Of a stretch of 64,000 nucleotides of DNA, positions 26,623 through 36,465 are shown piece after piece. Source of the stretch: Pseudomonadota bacterium (GTDB lineage Bacteria; Desulfobacterota; Desulfovibrionia; Desulfovibrionales; Desulfovibrionaceae). The notes beneath the pieces were generated by a model that searched no databases, was not told the origin of the DNA, and saw only the letters and a list, made by a program, of their open reading frames with translations. Location of the stretch: assembly GCA_023411815.1 (NCBI GenBank), contig JAEYOJ010000141.1, forward strand, positions 1 to 64,000, in the 5' to 3' direction. A program made the translations under genes and the position numbers. Every line of letters begins with the position of its first letter. Within the stretch, counting starts at the first letter, position 1.

Positions 26623-27444
26623 TCAGATGAACAGGAGCAGGCTTACGGCCATGACGAGCATGCCGGCAACAAGTCCGTAGATGGACAAATGATGGTGGCC
26701 GTACTCCTGAGCCGTGGGCAGCAGCTCGTCCAGAGAGATGTATACCATTATGCCCGCCACGGAGGCGAAGAGGAGGCCGAAGGTGAAACCATTGAAGAAG
26801 GGCAGAAGCAGGACATAGCCTATAATCGCGCCCAAAGGCTCGGAAAGGCCGGAAAGGAAGGACCACGCAAAGGCTTTTTTCCTGCTGCCCGTGGCATAGT
26901 ATATGGGCACGGACACGGCGATGCCCTCGGGAATATTGTGAATGGCCACGGCAACGGCCACAGGTATGCCCAGATTAGGGTCGTGCAGGGCCGCAGCGAA
27001 AGTGGCCAATCCTTCTGGAAAGTTATGAATGCCGATGGCCAAGGCCGTGAAAAGGCCCGTGCGCATCAGGGCGTCATTGGCGATACATGATGCCGATCCA
27101 CAGAGTTCCTCGACCTTGTGTACTTCGTGGGGATTTTCTTCACATGGCACCAGCCTGTCGATGAGCCCTATGAGCAGAATGCCACCAAAGAACGCGGCGA
27201 CCGTGGTCCAGGTTCCATAAACTTCGCCAAGATCTTCAGTCAGCGATACTTGGGCCTTACGCATGATCTCCATGAAGGAGACGTACAGCATGACTCCGGC
27301 CGAAAAGCCCAGAGCGGTGGATAGAAAGCGCGTGCTTGTCTGGCGTGTGAAGAAGGCCAGGGCGCTGCCAATACCCGTCGCCAAACCGGCGAAAAGGGTT
27401 AGTCCGAAGGCGAACCACACGGATTCGCTGGTTGCATCAAACAT
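26623..27444 (-). CDS. zupT: ZIP-family zinc transporter (ZupT type)
   Basis: An eight-helix inner-membrane importer of zinc and other divalent metals. The 273 residues include both family metal motifs, [10 protein letters not shown] and [12 protein letters not shown], in neighbouring helices, and the [13 protein letters not shown] and [12 protein letters not shown] segments typical of ZupT. Length matches. It stands alone, convergent with the SRP RNA gene and 147 bases away from the aldolase. Metal specificity cannot be read from the sequence. Confidence 0.92.
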   Translation of the reverse strand: MFDATSESVWFAFGLTLFAGLATGIGSALAFFTRQTSTRFLSTALGFSAGVMLYVSFMEIMRKAQVSLTEDLGEVYGTWTTVAAFFGGILLIGLIDRLVPCEENPHEVHKVEELCGSASCIANDALMRTGLFTALAIGIHNFPEGLATFAAALHDPNLGIPVAVAVAIHNIPEGIAVSVPIYYATGSRKKAFAWSFLSGLSEPLGAIIGYVLLLPFFNGFTFGLLFASVAGIMVYISLDELLPTAQEYGHHHLSIYGLVAGMLVMAVSLLLFI

Positions 27445-27591
27445 GAATCATCCGCCCTCATCGATTACGGTGTGGCAACGGCAGTTGGAAGAACACCACA
27501 CAATCCAGACCTCCCGTTGGCGGAAGGTTCTGCGACTTTACGCGCCAAAAGGGCAACCCTTGCCGGATTCCGTTGCCTTACGACAAGACGC

Positions 27592-28641
27592 CTAGGCCAG
27601 GCTTATGCTCTTGTCCAGATACACGTCCTGGATGGCCTGCAGCAGGGCCACGCCGTCCCGCATGGATCTCTGGAAAGCCTTGCGGCCCGAGATGAGGCCC
27701 ATGCCTCCGGCCCGCTTGTTAATAACCGCCGTGCGCACAGCCTGCGCCAAGTCGCTTTCACCGGAGGAGCCCCCGGAGTTGATGAGCCCGGCCCGCCCCA
27801 TATAGCAGTTGGCCAATTGGTAACGGGTAAGATCGATAGGATGGTCCGTGGCCAGATCCGAGTACATGCGCGGATCGGACTTGGAAAAACCGATGGCCTT
27901 GAAGCCTCCGTTGAGGGTGGGCAGCTTCTGTTTGACGATATCGGCCTTGATAGTCGCAGCCAGATGATTGGCTTGACCGGTCATGTCCGCCGAAGTGTGA
28001 TAATCCTTGCCATCCTTTTTGAAGCCTGGATTCCGCAGGTAAGACCACAGCACGGTAACCATACCCAGTTCGTGTGCGGCCTCGAAGGCGGCCGAGACCT
28101 CCTCTATCTGGCGGTTGGATTCCTCGGAGCCGAAATAGATCGTCGCACCCACGGCAACCGCTCCTAACTCGAACGCCTGATTCACCGAGGCGAACATGTG
28201 CTGATCCCACTTGTTGGGGTAGGTCAGAAGCTCATTGTGGTTGAGCTTAAGCAGGAAGGGAATCTTGTGCGCATACTTGCGAGCGATAGAAGCAAGCACG
28301 CCCAGTGTCGTAGCCACTGCATTGCAACCGCCCTCGATAGCCAGCCTGACGATGTTCTCGGGATCGAAATAGGCCGGATTGGCCGCAAACGACGCGCCGG
28401 CAGTGTGCTCGATGCCTTGATCCACGGGCAAGATGGATAGGTAGCCGGTGCCTGCCAGGCGGCCGGTAATGAAAATCTGCTGCATGTTGCGCAACACGGG
28501 CACAGGACGGTCGCCGCTGGCCATGATCCGATCCACGAAATCAGGGCCTGGCGCATGCAGGAGATCCTTAGAAATAGTCGTGCATGTATGATTGAGCAGG
28601 GAATCGGCTTCGGCGCCAAGAAACTTGGGAATATCGGTCAT
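27592..28641 (-). CDS. fbaB: Class I fructose-bisphosphate aldolase (FbaB/DhnA family)
   Basis: A Schiff-base aldolase of glycolysis and gluconeogenesis in the bacterial/archaeal DhnA family. The 349 residues include [13 protein letters not shown] near the N-terminus (the DhnA-type Asp-Gln-Gly), [13 protein letters not shown], and [14 protein letters not shown] (phosphate binding). I did not assign the Schiff-base lysine. GGAGG lies 6 bases before ATG 28641, inside the end of the rhodanese gene, whose stop codon overlaps this start (ATGA). The two genes are therefore co-transcribed, an odd pair of a periplasmic and a cytoplasmic enzyme. Confidence 0.92.
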   Translation of the reverse strand: MTDIPKFLGAEADSLLNHTCTTISKDLLHAPGPDFVDRIMASGDRPVPVLRNMQQIFITGRLAGTGYLSILPVDQGIEHTAGASFAANPAYFDPENIVRLAIEGGCNAVATTLGVLASIARKYAHKIPFLLKLNHNELLTYPNKWDQHMFASVNQAFELGAVAVGATIYFGSEESNRQIEEVSAAFEAAHELGMVTVLWSYLRNPGFKKDGKDYHTSADMTGQANHLAATIKADIVKQKLPTLNGGFKAIGFSKSDPRMYSDLATDHPIDLTRYQLANCYMGRAGLINSGGSSGESDLAQAVRTAVINKRAGGMGLISGRKAFQRSMRDGVALLQAIQDVYLDKSISLA

Positions 28642-29753
28642 GATTGCCTCCGGTCGATTCGAGTGAAATGCTGGAAGTGGTTGCCACGGGCGAGGGTATG
28701 GAATCCATCAAGGGGATTGCAGGAAGGCTTGTCCTCCTTGCTCGGGATGCGGATGCCTTGAGAGATCGCGCCAGAGGGTGCCTTGGATTTCTGCTGACTG
28801 TCACTCGTATCCACGGGGTAGTACATGTGGGCTTTGCCCCATTCCTGCCAGGAGTGGTCGTAAAGTATGACATCCTCAAAGCCCATCAATCGAAGAACGA
28901 AATAGCTGAAAGAACTCCGCCTGCCCGAATGGCAATAGGTGATCACGGCCTTGTCGGGATCAAGCCTGGAGTAAAGCTGGCGCAACTCCGCGTAAGGTTT
29001 GATCGCCTTGCTCTTCTGGTCAGTCCAGTTGAGCCGATAGTCCACATTGAATGCTCCGGGCATATGTCCTGGCTTAAGGGGACTTCCGTCCAGAGCGGTG
29101 TTGAGCGATTTGCCAACGTACTCGTCACGTGAGCGTGAATCGAGGAACTGGTAGTAGGGATCACCGAGGCGTTCCATGATGAAGCGTTCCTCGGTCAGCT
29201 TGCGCAGGCAAGCTTGTCCGGAGGGTATCGTATACTGTTTGGGGGCAAGCCTGGATGGCTTGCCGGCCACAGGAAAACCGGCATCCATCCAGCCGTCGAT
29301 GCCGCGATCGAGCAGGGCCATGCGGGAATGGCCGAGCAGATCCAGGACCCAAAATACATAGGAAGCCGTGGCCCCGCCGTCCCGGGTTACTGAATCGTAG
29401 AGAACCACCATATCGTCTCGGCTGATGCCATGTCGGCCGAGTATTTCCAGTGCCTCGACGGTACCCGAGAACAACCCTCCCATGTTTCGAATGGGGTCGG
29501 ATTGCCTGAAGAGAGTCCAGGGCATGCGTACGGCCCCTGGAACTAGCCTGGTGTCGAAATCCTTGTCGCTGCGCACATCGACGACCACTACGCCATCCTT
29601 TCCGAGCAGCGCATGGAGTTGATCGGCCGAAAGGAGGAACCGGCCATTGGGATAAGCCTGGTCTCCCGGATTGGCCGCAAGCGCCAGGGGAAGATATGCG
29701 CCGAATAACAGCGACAGTACAAGCGCGGCAACCGGGCGCGATTTCCATGCCAT
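28638..29753 (-). CDS. Exported tandem-rhodanese sulfurtransferase
   Basis: A 371-residue thiosulfate/3-mercaptopyruvate-type sulfurtransferase with a signal peptide (basic start, hydrophobic core, cleavage after LALAA near residue 25), so it acts in the periplasm. Two rhodanese domains follow: the first (about 45-150) has Asp instead of Cys at the active loop ([11 protein letters not shown]); the second (about 185-300) has the catalytic loop YCHSGRRSS. The last 55 residues are hydrophilic and look unrelated to the fold. ATG 29753 has AAGGAG at 8 bases. The stop overlaps the aldolase start by 4 bases. Confidence 0.88.
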   Translation of the reverse strand: MAWKSRPVAALVLSLLFGAYLPLALAANPGDQAYPNGRFLLSADQLHALLGKDGVVVVDVRSDKDFDTRLVPGAVRMPWTLFRQSDPIRNMGGLFSGTVEALEILGRHGISRDDMVVLYDSVTRDGGATASYVFWVLDLLGHSRMALLDRGIDGWMDAGFPVAGKPSRLAPKQYTIPSGQACLRKLTEERFIMERLGDPYYQFLDSRSRDEYVGKSLNTALDGSPLKPGHMPGAFNVDYRLNWTDQKSKAIKPYAELRQLYSRLDPDKAVITYCHSGRRSSFSYFVLRLMGFEDVILYDHSWQEWGKAHMYYPVDTSDSQQKSKAPSGAISQGIRIPSKEDKPSCNPLDGFHTLARGNHFQHFTRIDRRQS

Positions 29754-29995
29754 CAATGAGTCTCCTTGCCCTGGAAATCCATGAATTTGCACAACCTCTT
29801 CGGCGACTTGCATGGAAAGCATAGCACACTTGTTGGACGGCGCAAGCAAGGCCGTTTTGACTTGTCTCCTCGATCCGGCAAATGGGTATTCGGGTCGGCG
29901 GATGACCCCTGCCGGTTGATTCCAGCCGGCAATACTGTAAGCAGATGAAAAGGCCGGATTGTCCCGGTGAAACGTGCGGCCAAGAAGGAGGAGCC

Positions 29996-31186
29996 ATGAG
30001 CTTCAGCGTCACAAGAAACGTCACCTGGGTTGGCAAGATCGATTGGGAGTTAAGGAAGTTCCATGGTGAGGAATACACGACGGCTCGTGGCTCATCCTAC
30101 AACTCCTATTTGCTGCGGGGGGAGAAGACCGTGCTCGTGGACACGGTCTGGTCGCCTTATGATCGGGCTTTTGTTCAGGATATGGAGCGACTCGTGGACC
30201 TCCAAAAAATCGACGCGGTGGTGGTTAATCACGCGGAAGTCGACCATAGCGGTGCGCTGCCGGAGTTGCTGAGCCGCATCCCGGATGTTCCCCTTTACTG
30301 CAGCAAGAATGCGGTTAAATCGCTCACGGGCTACTATCATAAGGACTGGAATTTCCAGGTCGTGCGCACTGGAGACACGCTCAGCCTGGGAAACATGGAT
30401 CTTGTTTTCATCGAAGCTCCGATGCTGCACTGGCCGGACAGCATGTTTTGCTATCTTACCGAGGATAACATTCTTTTCTCCAATGATGCCTTTGGGCAGC
30501 ACTACGCATCCGAGTTCATGTATGATGACTTGGTGGATCCGTGCGAATTATTTGATGAAGCACTCAAGTATTATGCAAATATCCTCACTCCATTTTCTCC
30601 CCTGGTGCGAAAGAAGATAGATGAACTCAAAGGCATGAAGGTGCCCGTGAATCTCATCTGCCCGAGTCATGGCGTCATTTGGAGAGGCAGGCCCATGGAT
30701 ATCGTTGAGAAATACGAGGAGTGGGCCGACGATTACCAGGAAGATCAGATCACGTTGCTGTACGATACCATGTGGAACGCTACGCGAGGCATGGCTGAAG
30801 CCATTGCCGAAGGCATCCGCGCCGCCAGCCCGAGTACGGAGGTGAAGCTGTACAATACGTCCAAGAGCGATCGCACTATCATGGTCACGGATATCTTCCG
30901 CTCCAAGGCCGTGCTCGTGGGCTCTTCGACCATCAACAATGGCATACTCTCTTCCGTTGCCGGGATTCTTGAAGAAATCCGAGGCATGAAGTTCAAACAA
31001 AAGAAGGCGGCTGCCTTTGGTTCCTATGGCTGGAGCGGTGAGTCAGTGAAGCTCATCACGCAACGGCTGCAGGAAGGCGGATTCGAACTGGTAAACGAAG
31101 GTTTCAAGCTGCTCTGGCAGCCAGGTGAAGAGGGCAGGGAGCAATGCCGGAAGTGGGGACGTAAGTTTGTGAATGATCTTGCCTAG
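29996..31186 (+). CDS. Flavodiiron protein (rubredoxin:oxygen oxidoreductase type)
   Basis: A 396-residue A-type flavodiiron protein that reduces oxygen or nitric oxide in anaerobes. The N-terminal beta-lactamase-like domain holds the diiron ligands: HAEVDHSG (H-x-E-x-D-H), LHWPDSM, SNDAFGQH and CPSHG. The flavodoxin-like domain starts near residue 250 with LLYDTMWNATRGMAEAI (FMN phosphate loop). ATG 29996 has AAGGAGG just upstream; an in-frame ATG 51 bases earlier lacks one. It has no fused rubredoxin domain, and no rubredoxin gene is adjacent. Transcribed away from the rhodanese gene. Confidence 0.93.
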   Translation: MSFSVTRNVTWVGKIDWELRKFHGEEYTTARGSSYNSYLLRGEKTVLVDTVWSPYDRAFVQDMERLVDLQKIDAVVVNHAEVDHSGALPELLSRIPDVPLYCSKNAVKSLTGYYHKDWNFQVVRTGDTLSLGNMDLVFIEAPMLHWPDSMFCYLTEDNILFSNDAFGQHYASEFMYDDLVDPCELFDEALKYYANILTPFSPLVRKKIDELKGMKVPVNLICPSHGVIWRGRPMDIVEKYEEWADDYQEDQITLLYDTMWNATRGMAEAIAEGIRAASPSTEVKLYNTSKSDRTIMVTDIFRSKAVLVGSSTINNGILSSVAGILEEIRGMKFKQKKAAAFGSYGWSGESVKLITQRLQEGGFELVNEGFKLLWQPGEEGREQCRKWGRKFVNDLA

Positions 31187-31394
31187 CTGCCAAGTCTGCC
31201 AGACGACTGCCTGCGGATACGGATGGATTGGGACAGGGCTATGCGGATATGCCTCCAAGGCCGCCCACCACGACTTCCAGTCGAGAGGCTGCGGCCACCA
31301 TGCCCCTCGTGGAAGTAAAGTCGCCGGGCCAATGCGTCGGCGCATTTGGCGGCTTTCATGACCGTACTGATGTTCAGTCTTGTTCAGGCCGGCT

Positions 31395-32303
31395 TTAGGT
31401 TTCGTTCGATCCGCCGCCTCCGCTCCTTGCCGTTCTGCGAAGGATAATGGCGGCATTTACATTGGGCAGGACCACGCCAGCGAGTATCAGCAACATGCCC
31501 AGGGCTTGCAGCATGATAATGGGCTCGCCGAGGATGACTTGCGCGGCCAGCAGGGCGGCAACAGGCTCGGAAGAGGAGAAGATGGCGGCATGGGCGCTGC
31601 CGATACGCTCGATGGCCAGGAAGAGAAGGGTGATGGCCAATGCCGTTGGGACAAGTCCCAGGCCGAGGGCCACTGGCAGGTTTGAGACGCGCAGCGAGGC
31701 TAGGTAGCCAGGCCCAGGCTGGAGCAGGAAGCTGAGACCCGTGAACAGGATCATGTAGAAGCTCACGGAGAGGGGATGGCGTCCCTTCATGACCTTCTGC
31801 ACCAGGAGAAGGTAGAACGTGAAGCAACTCAGGGCGCCGAAGGCGTACAAGAGCCCCTCGGGACTCAGTTCGCGCAGAAAGGCGTCGTAGCAGATGAGGC
31901 CGCAACCGGCAGTCACGAGGATGAGTGACAGCACGAGCAGCCGAGTCAGGCGCAGCTTGTACAACACCGCCGAGAGGAGCGTCACGGTTACGGGGTAGCC
32001 GTACAGGATGAGCACTGTGGTGGAGACAGGGATATGTTCCACCGAACGGAAAAAGAACGAGCTCTGGGCGTGATAGAGCAGCATGCCAATGGCGGCCACC
32101 ATGGCCAGACCGCGAAGGTCGATACGCAGAAGCCTGCGGCGCCAGACGAGGAGGAACAGGAACATGAAGGCCGCGCCGAACAGGAAGCGGCATTGAAGCA
32201 CCAGATCCACGGGCATCTTCTGGGCATAGCCAAGCTTAGCCAACACGCCCAGCATGCCGAAGGCGATGCCGGAGAGTAGACTGAAGAGGGTGCCTTGCCA
32301 CAT
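31395..32303 (-). CDS. EamA/DMT-family permease
   Basis: A 302-residue drug/metabolite transporter with about ten transmembrane helices in two EamA repeats (starting WQGTLFSLLSGIAFGMLG and FSSSEPVAALLAAQVILGE at the end of repeat two). The substrate is not known. ATG 32303 is chosen for GAGGAGG 5 bases upstream; the C-terminus is basic and cytoplasmic. It is the last gene of the leftward run and converges with the flavodiiron gene. The 208 bases between them hold nothing I can name. Confidence 0.87.
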   Translation of the reverse strand: MWQGTLFSLLSGIAFGMLGVLAKLGYAQKMPVDLVLQCRFLFGAAFMFLFLLVWRRRLLRIDLRGLAMVAAIGMLLYHAQSSFFFRSVEHIPVSTTVLILYGYPVTVTLLSAVLYKLRLTRLLVLSLILVTAGCGLICYDAFLRELSPEGLLYAFGALSCFTFYLLLVQKVMKGRHPLSVSFYMILFTGLSFLLQPGPGYLASLRVSNLPVALGLGLVPTALAITLLFLAIERIGSAHAAIFSSSEPVAALLAAQVILGEPIIMLQALGMLLILAGVVLPNVNAAIILRRTARSGGGGSNET

Positions 32304-32365
32304 GGGGGCCTCCTCTATCACCCGCGACCAGGAAGCACAATTGGAATGGTTGGCCTTTTTCCGGC

Positions 32366-33115
32366 TCAGGCAGGCTTACGAAAGCAAGCCAGGTACTCCT
32401 GGTTGCCTTTCGGCCCCTTGATGCGCGAGGGAACGACGCCGGACAGGATCAGGCCCAGTTCCTGATCGGCGAAGGCGATGATTTTGTCCACGGCTTTGCT
32501 CTGCAGGGCCTCTTCGCGCACCACGCCTTTGATGACCTCCCGCGGCTCAAGCTCGAATTGCGGTTTAACGAGCGCGACGACAATTCCGCTTGGCTTGAGG
32601 AAGTGCATGCAGGCAGGGAGCACGAGAGTCAAAGAGATGAAGGAGACGTCGGCGACAACGGCATCCACGCTTTCGGGGATCAGGTCCGATCCGGCATGCC
32701 GTAGATTCACGCCTTCCAGATTCACCACGCGCGGATCTGCGCGTAATTTTTCATGGAGCTGATTCGTGCCCACATCCACGGCGTAAACCCGCCTGGCTCC
32801 GTGCTGCAAGGCGCAGTCCGTGAAACCGCCAGTGGAGGCCCCGGCATCAAGCACGACCAGTTCGGTGAAATCCACCCCGAAGTTTTCGATGGCCGTGAGA
32901 AGCTTATAACCGCCGCGGCTTACGAAGCGTTCGCCCTCCTTGAGCACGAGCACGTCGTCGATCGCGACCTGCTGCCCCGGCTTGGCTACTGGCTCAAGTC
33001 GGCCGTCGCGTTCGAGCAGAACTTGCCCGGCCATGATGAGCCGCATGGCCTTCTCGCGGTTATCGACCAAGCCCTGCTCGAACAAGGCTTGGTCGGCGCG
33101 GATCTTCCTGGCCAT
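32366..33115 (-). CDS. tlyA: TlyA-family rRNA 2'-O-methyltransferase
   Basis: A 249-residue protein with an N-terminal S4 RNA-binding domain (RADQALFEQGLVDNREKAM, residues 1-60) and an FtsJ-like methyltransferase domain with SAM motif VVLDAGASTGGFTD and the later ADVSFISLTLVLP. TlyA enzymes methylate cytidines in 16S and/or 23S rRNA; some relatives are called hemolysins without good evidence. ATG 33115 is 7 bases after the thrC stop, so it is probably coupled to thrC. Confidence 0.9.
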   Translation of the reverse strand: MARKIRADQALFEQGLVDNREKAMRLIMAGQVLLERDGRLEPVAKPGQQVAIDDVLVLKEGERFVSRGGYKLLTAIENFGVDFTELVVLDAGASTGGFTDCALQHGARRVYAVDVGTNQLHEKLRADPRVVNLEGVNLRHAGSDLIPESVDAVVADVSFISLTLVLPACMHFLKPSGIVVALVKPQFELEPREVIKGVVREEALQSKAVDKIIAFADQELGLILSGVVPSRIKGPKGNQEYLACFRKPA

Positions 33116-33122
33116 GCCGGGC

Positions 33123-34574
33123 CTAGCGCTTGCGCTCCACGCCAAGCCGCGAGGCCACGACCTCGGCGGCCTTGAGAGTGAACTCCTCGGGCGTCAGGCT
33201 CTGCTTGTCCTGAATGGACAGCACGGACAAGGGGACGTTGGCCTTTTCCGGGTCGGGCGACACACCGTACTCGGGCGGGAAGGTATTCTGGAAGTACATT
33301 TCCTGGAAGCCGATAAACTTGAGCATGTGCGCGGTGGCGTCGAGCACGGCGAGTTCGCTCTTGCCGATGAGCTTCCGGTCCATGGCCGCCATGAGTCCGG
33401 CAAGGCATTCACCGCCCTGGGTGTCGGCGATGTGGCCGTGACGGTTGGCCAGCAGCATGGCTTCCATGATGGCCTGTTCCGTGACCTGCACCACCTGGAA
33501 GGCGTCCCGGCCGCCGATGGCCGTGTACTGGTCGGCGAAGTGTTTCACCCGCGGGAAGGAGACCGGGTTGCCGATCATGGCCGCCTGGGCCACCGAAGGG
33601 GTCACCTTAACGGGTTGGAAGGTGCGCTTGGTCGGGTCCGTCTCGCTGTAGTAGCGGTAGACCGGATCGGCATGGTGCGACTGCACGCCGAATACGCGCG
33701 GCAGCTCGCTTATGATGCCCAGGCGGAGCAGCTTGAGGAAGCCGCCCATGATGGCCGTGACGTTGCCGGCGTTGCCGATGGGCACGAACACGCACTTGCC
33801 GACCATGTCCCAGTCGTACCATTGGGCTACTTCGAAGGCGTAGGATTCCTGGCCCAGAATACGCCAGGCGTTCTTGGAGTTGAGCAGGGCCACGCGGTAG
33901 TTGTCGGCCAGGTGCTCGACCACCTTCATGCAGTCATCGAACACGCCGGGAATCTCCATGACCACGGCGCCGCTGCCGAGGGGCTGGGCCAGTTGCTGGG
34001 GCGTGACCTTGCCCTGGGGCAGTAGCACCACGGTCTTGATGGCCCCGCCCACATATGCGCCATAGAGCGCGGCCGCGGCCGAGGTATCGCCCGTGGAGGC
34101 GCAGATGGTCAGCACACTGTCCCACTTATGCTTGCGGATGAGCGCCTTGAGGTAGCTGTAGGCGCAGGCCATGCCGCGGTCCTTGAAGGACGCACTGGGA
34201 TTCTGGCCGTCGTTCTTGTAGGCCATGAGCTGGCCGCCCAGGCGTGCCCGCAGGGCCGGGCTGGCATCCACGATGGGCGTGTTGCCTTCGCCCAGGCAGA
34301 CGATGTCCTCGGGCTCCAGCACCGGGGCCGTGATCTCGTAGAACCGGAAGATGCCGCGCAGGAAGGCGCGCTTTTCACCGGCGCGGGCATCGAATATCTC
34401 GCGCCATCCTTCGCCCGGCGTCTCGCGCAGCTTGTCGAAGTCCAGATCCTCCAGCAGGAACACTCCGCCGCACTTGGGACAGGTGTACAGAAGCTGGTCG
34501 ATGCCGTGGCGTGCGCCGCAGCCGAGACAGAAGTATTCCATGCGGCCGCGATGCAGCGGGAATAGCGTAGCCAT
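33123..34574 (-). CDS. thrC: Threonine synthase with N-terminal zinc ribbon
   Basis: PLP enzyme converting O-phosphohomoserine to threonine. The 483-residue protein has the PLP lysine in SASFKDRGMA and a glycine-rich phosphate loop near PIGNAGNVTA. Residues 14-37 carry two CxxC pairs (CLGCG and CPKCGG), a zinc-ribbon extension seen in a subset of threonine synthases. The start is ATG 34574 with GGAG 7 bases upstream; the frame is open much further but the upstream part is arginine/serine-rich shadow of the neighbouring gene. LysC at the left edge acts earlier in the same pathway. Confidence 0.94.
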   Translation of the reverse strand: MATLFPLHRGRMEYFCLGCGARHGIDQLLYTCPKCGGVFLLEDLDFDKLRETPGEGWREIFDARAGEKRAFLRGIFRFYEITAPVLEPEDIVCLGEGNTPIVDASPALRARLGGQLMAYKNDGQNPSASFKDRGMACAYSYLKALIRKHKWDSVLTICASTGDTSAAAALYGAYVGGAIKTVVLLPQGKVTPQQLAQPLGSGAVVMEIPGVFDDCMKVVEHLADNYRVALLNSKNAWRILGQESYAFEVAQWYDWDMVGKCVFVPIGNAGNVTAIMGGFLKLLRLGIISELPRVFGVQSHHADPVYRYYSETDPTKRTFQPVKVTPSVAQAAMIGNPVSFPRVKHFADQYTAIGGRDAFQVVQVTEQAIMEAMLLANRHGHIADTQGGECLAGLMAAMDRKLIGKSELAVLDATAHMLKFIGFQEMYFQNTFPPEYGVSPDPEKANVPLSVLSIQDKQSLTPEEFTLKAAEVVASRLGVERKR

Positions 34575-34629
34575 GCGGGACTCCATCATGCAAGGTGTGG
34601 TGATCCGGCCCTGTGGGGCCGGCAAACGA

Positions 34630-35136
34630 TCAACCTGGCCATATCCTGGGGATCGACAGCACGAGCATGGTGATGCCCAATCCCAGTTTGAGCACGTTGC
34701 CCAGGATGCGGCCGTACATGTTGCCCAAGGCGGAGCGGTGCGCTTCGGCGAAAGGGCGCTCGTGCATGAGCTCGAATACCAGTCCGCCGGCATAGGCGCC
34801 CAAAAGCGCGCCCGGGATGGCCCCGAGTCCGAACAGGATCGGAGCGCCGAGAATGGCACCGACGAATCCGCCGATGAACGCGCCGAGCAGGCCCTTGCCC
34901 GTACTTCCGTAGCGTCGGCCGCCCAGGATCTGTACGATCTGTTCCAGTATCTCTCCCGCCAGGGCCAGGCCCGCGAGCAGGCCGAAGAACCACCAGCCCG
35001 CGTCCATGGCTGGGTGCGTCCATTTCCAGACAGCCACCAGGCCGAGCACAATCCAGTTTGCCGGCAGACTGATCAGATGCAGGGCCAGCACGACCAGGAG
35101 CAGGGCTATGAACAGAGCGGCCAGCGCCGTGGCCAT
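34630..35136 (-). CDS. DUF456 membrane protein
   Basis: A 168-residue inner-membrane protein of the DUF456 family, with four or five hydrophobic segments. The glycine-rich centre (GKGLLGAFIGGFVGAILGAP, about 80-100) and the FELMHERPFAEAHRSA segment are family features. Function unknown. ATG 35136 directly follows the paaK stop codon, so translation is probably coupled. Confidence 0.85.
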   Translation of the reverse strand: MATALAALFIALLLVVLALHLISLPANWIVLGLVAVWKWTHPAMDAGWWFFGLLAGLALAGEILEQIVQILGGRRYGSTGKGLLGAFIGGFVGAILGAPILFGLGAIPGALLGAYAGGLVFELMHERPFAEAHRSALGNMYGRILGNVLKLGLGITMLVLSIPRIWPG

Positions 35137-36432
35137 CTAGTTCTTCTCCCGCGCATCCACCACACGTTTGGCCTTGCCTTCGCTCTGGGGCAGACTGCCG
35201 CGCTGCACCAGGTCCACTCTCGGGGTGATGAGGATTTCGTCGTGTAGTCTGTGGGCGATTTTCTCCTGCAATGCGCGCAGCACCCTCATGTCCTCGACGA
35301 AATACTCGTCCTGGATCTCCACCTTGATGCGCAGTTGATCCAGGTAGCCTTCGCGCTCGATGATGATGAGATAGTTCTGGCCGACCTCGGGCATGGCCAT
35401 GAGCACCTGCTCGACCTGCATGGGATAGATGTTTACGCCCTTGATAATGAGCATGTCGTCGGCGCGGCCGGAAATGCGGTCGATGCGGCGGTGGGTGCGG
35501 CCGCATGAGCATTGCCCCGGCAGCAGGCGCGTGAGGTCGCGGGTGCGATAGCGGATGATGGGCATGCCTTCGCGTGTGAGGGTGGTGAGCACCAGTTCAC
35601 CCACTTGGCCTTCGGGCACGGGCTCCAGCGTCACCGGGTCGATCACCTCCACGAGGTAGGCGTCCTCCCAGATGTGCATGCCGTCCTGTTCGGTGCATTC
35701 GAAGGCCACTCCCGGGCCGTTCATTTCCGACAGGCCGTATGAGTTGAATGCACGCAAGCCCAGGAGTTGTTCGATGCGTTTGCGCGCCTCGTCGGTATGC
35801 GGTTCCGCGCCGATGAGTGCGATGCGCGGAGGAAAGTCTTCGGGCCGGATGCCTTCTTTTTCCAACACGCTCCCGAAGTAGAGCGCATAGGAAGGAATGA
35901 TGTGCAGGGCCGTGACCGCAAAGTCGCGAATGAGTTTGATCTGGCGCTTGGTATTGCCTGCGCCGGCCGGAATGGTCAAACAGCCCAGCCATTCGGCGCC
36001 GTAATGGATGCCGAGGCCTCCGGTGAACAGACCGTAGCCGGCGATGTTCTGGAACACGTCGCCCTTGCGCATGCCCACGGAATACATGCAGCGGGCCACC
36101 AGCGCGGCCCATTGCTCAAGATCCTTGCGGGTGTAGAGCACTGCCGTGGGGTTACCCGTAGTGCCAGAAGATGCGTGCAGGCGGACCAGCTCGCAGCGGT
36201 CGCAGGTCAGCAATCCGTACGGGTAGTTGGCCCGCAGGTCGTCCTTGCTGGTCAGGGGGAATTTGCGAATATCCTCGGGCGAAATCACGGAAGCGGCGGA
36301 GAGGCCGGCTTCGGCGAAGCTCTTGGCGTAGAAAGGGGACTTGGCGGCACGCTCGACGGTTGTGCGCAATCGCTCGGTCTGCAATCGAGCGAGCGCATCT
36401 CGCTCCAGGATTTCCACCGGGTCGAAATACAC
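35137..36432 (-). CDS. paaK: Phenylacetate-CoA ligase family enzyme
   Basis: A 431-residue adenylate-forming enzyme of the PaaK family. The AMP-binding P-loop RLHASSGTTGNPT is near residue 88, YGLSEMNGPG near 240 and the hinge motif YRTRDLTRLLPG near 300; the C-terminal domain contains DDMLIIKGVNIYP. Known members activate phenylacetate, but in anaerobes close relatives act on indoleacetate or other aryl acids, so the substrate is open. No phenylacetate-degradation genes are nearby. It lies 33 bases after dnaB. Confidence 0.9.
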   Translation of the reverse strand: MYFDPVEILERDALARLQTERLRTTVERAAKSPFYAKSFAEAGLSAASVISPEDIRKFPLTSKDDLRANYPYGLLTCDRCELVRLHASSGTTGNPTAVLYTRKDLEQWAALVARCMYSVGMRKGDVFQNIAGYGLFTGGLGIHYGAEWLGCLTIPAGAGNTKRQIKLIRDFAVTALHIIPSYALYFGSVLEKEGIRPEDFPPRIALIGAEPHTDEARKRIEQLLGLRAFNSYGLSEMNGPGVAFECTEQDGMHIWEDAYLVEVIDPVTLEPVPEGQVGELVLTTLTREGMPIIRYRTRDLTRLLPGQCSCGRTHRRIDRISGRADDMLIIKGVNIYPMQVEQVLMAMPEVGQNYLIIIEREGYLDQLRIKVEIQDEYFVEDMRVLRALQEKIAHRLHDEILITPRVDLVQRGSLPQSEGKAKRVVDAREKN

Positions 36433-36465
36433 GCGATCCTCCTGGATACTGGCGCCGGGCCGCGC

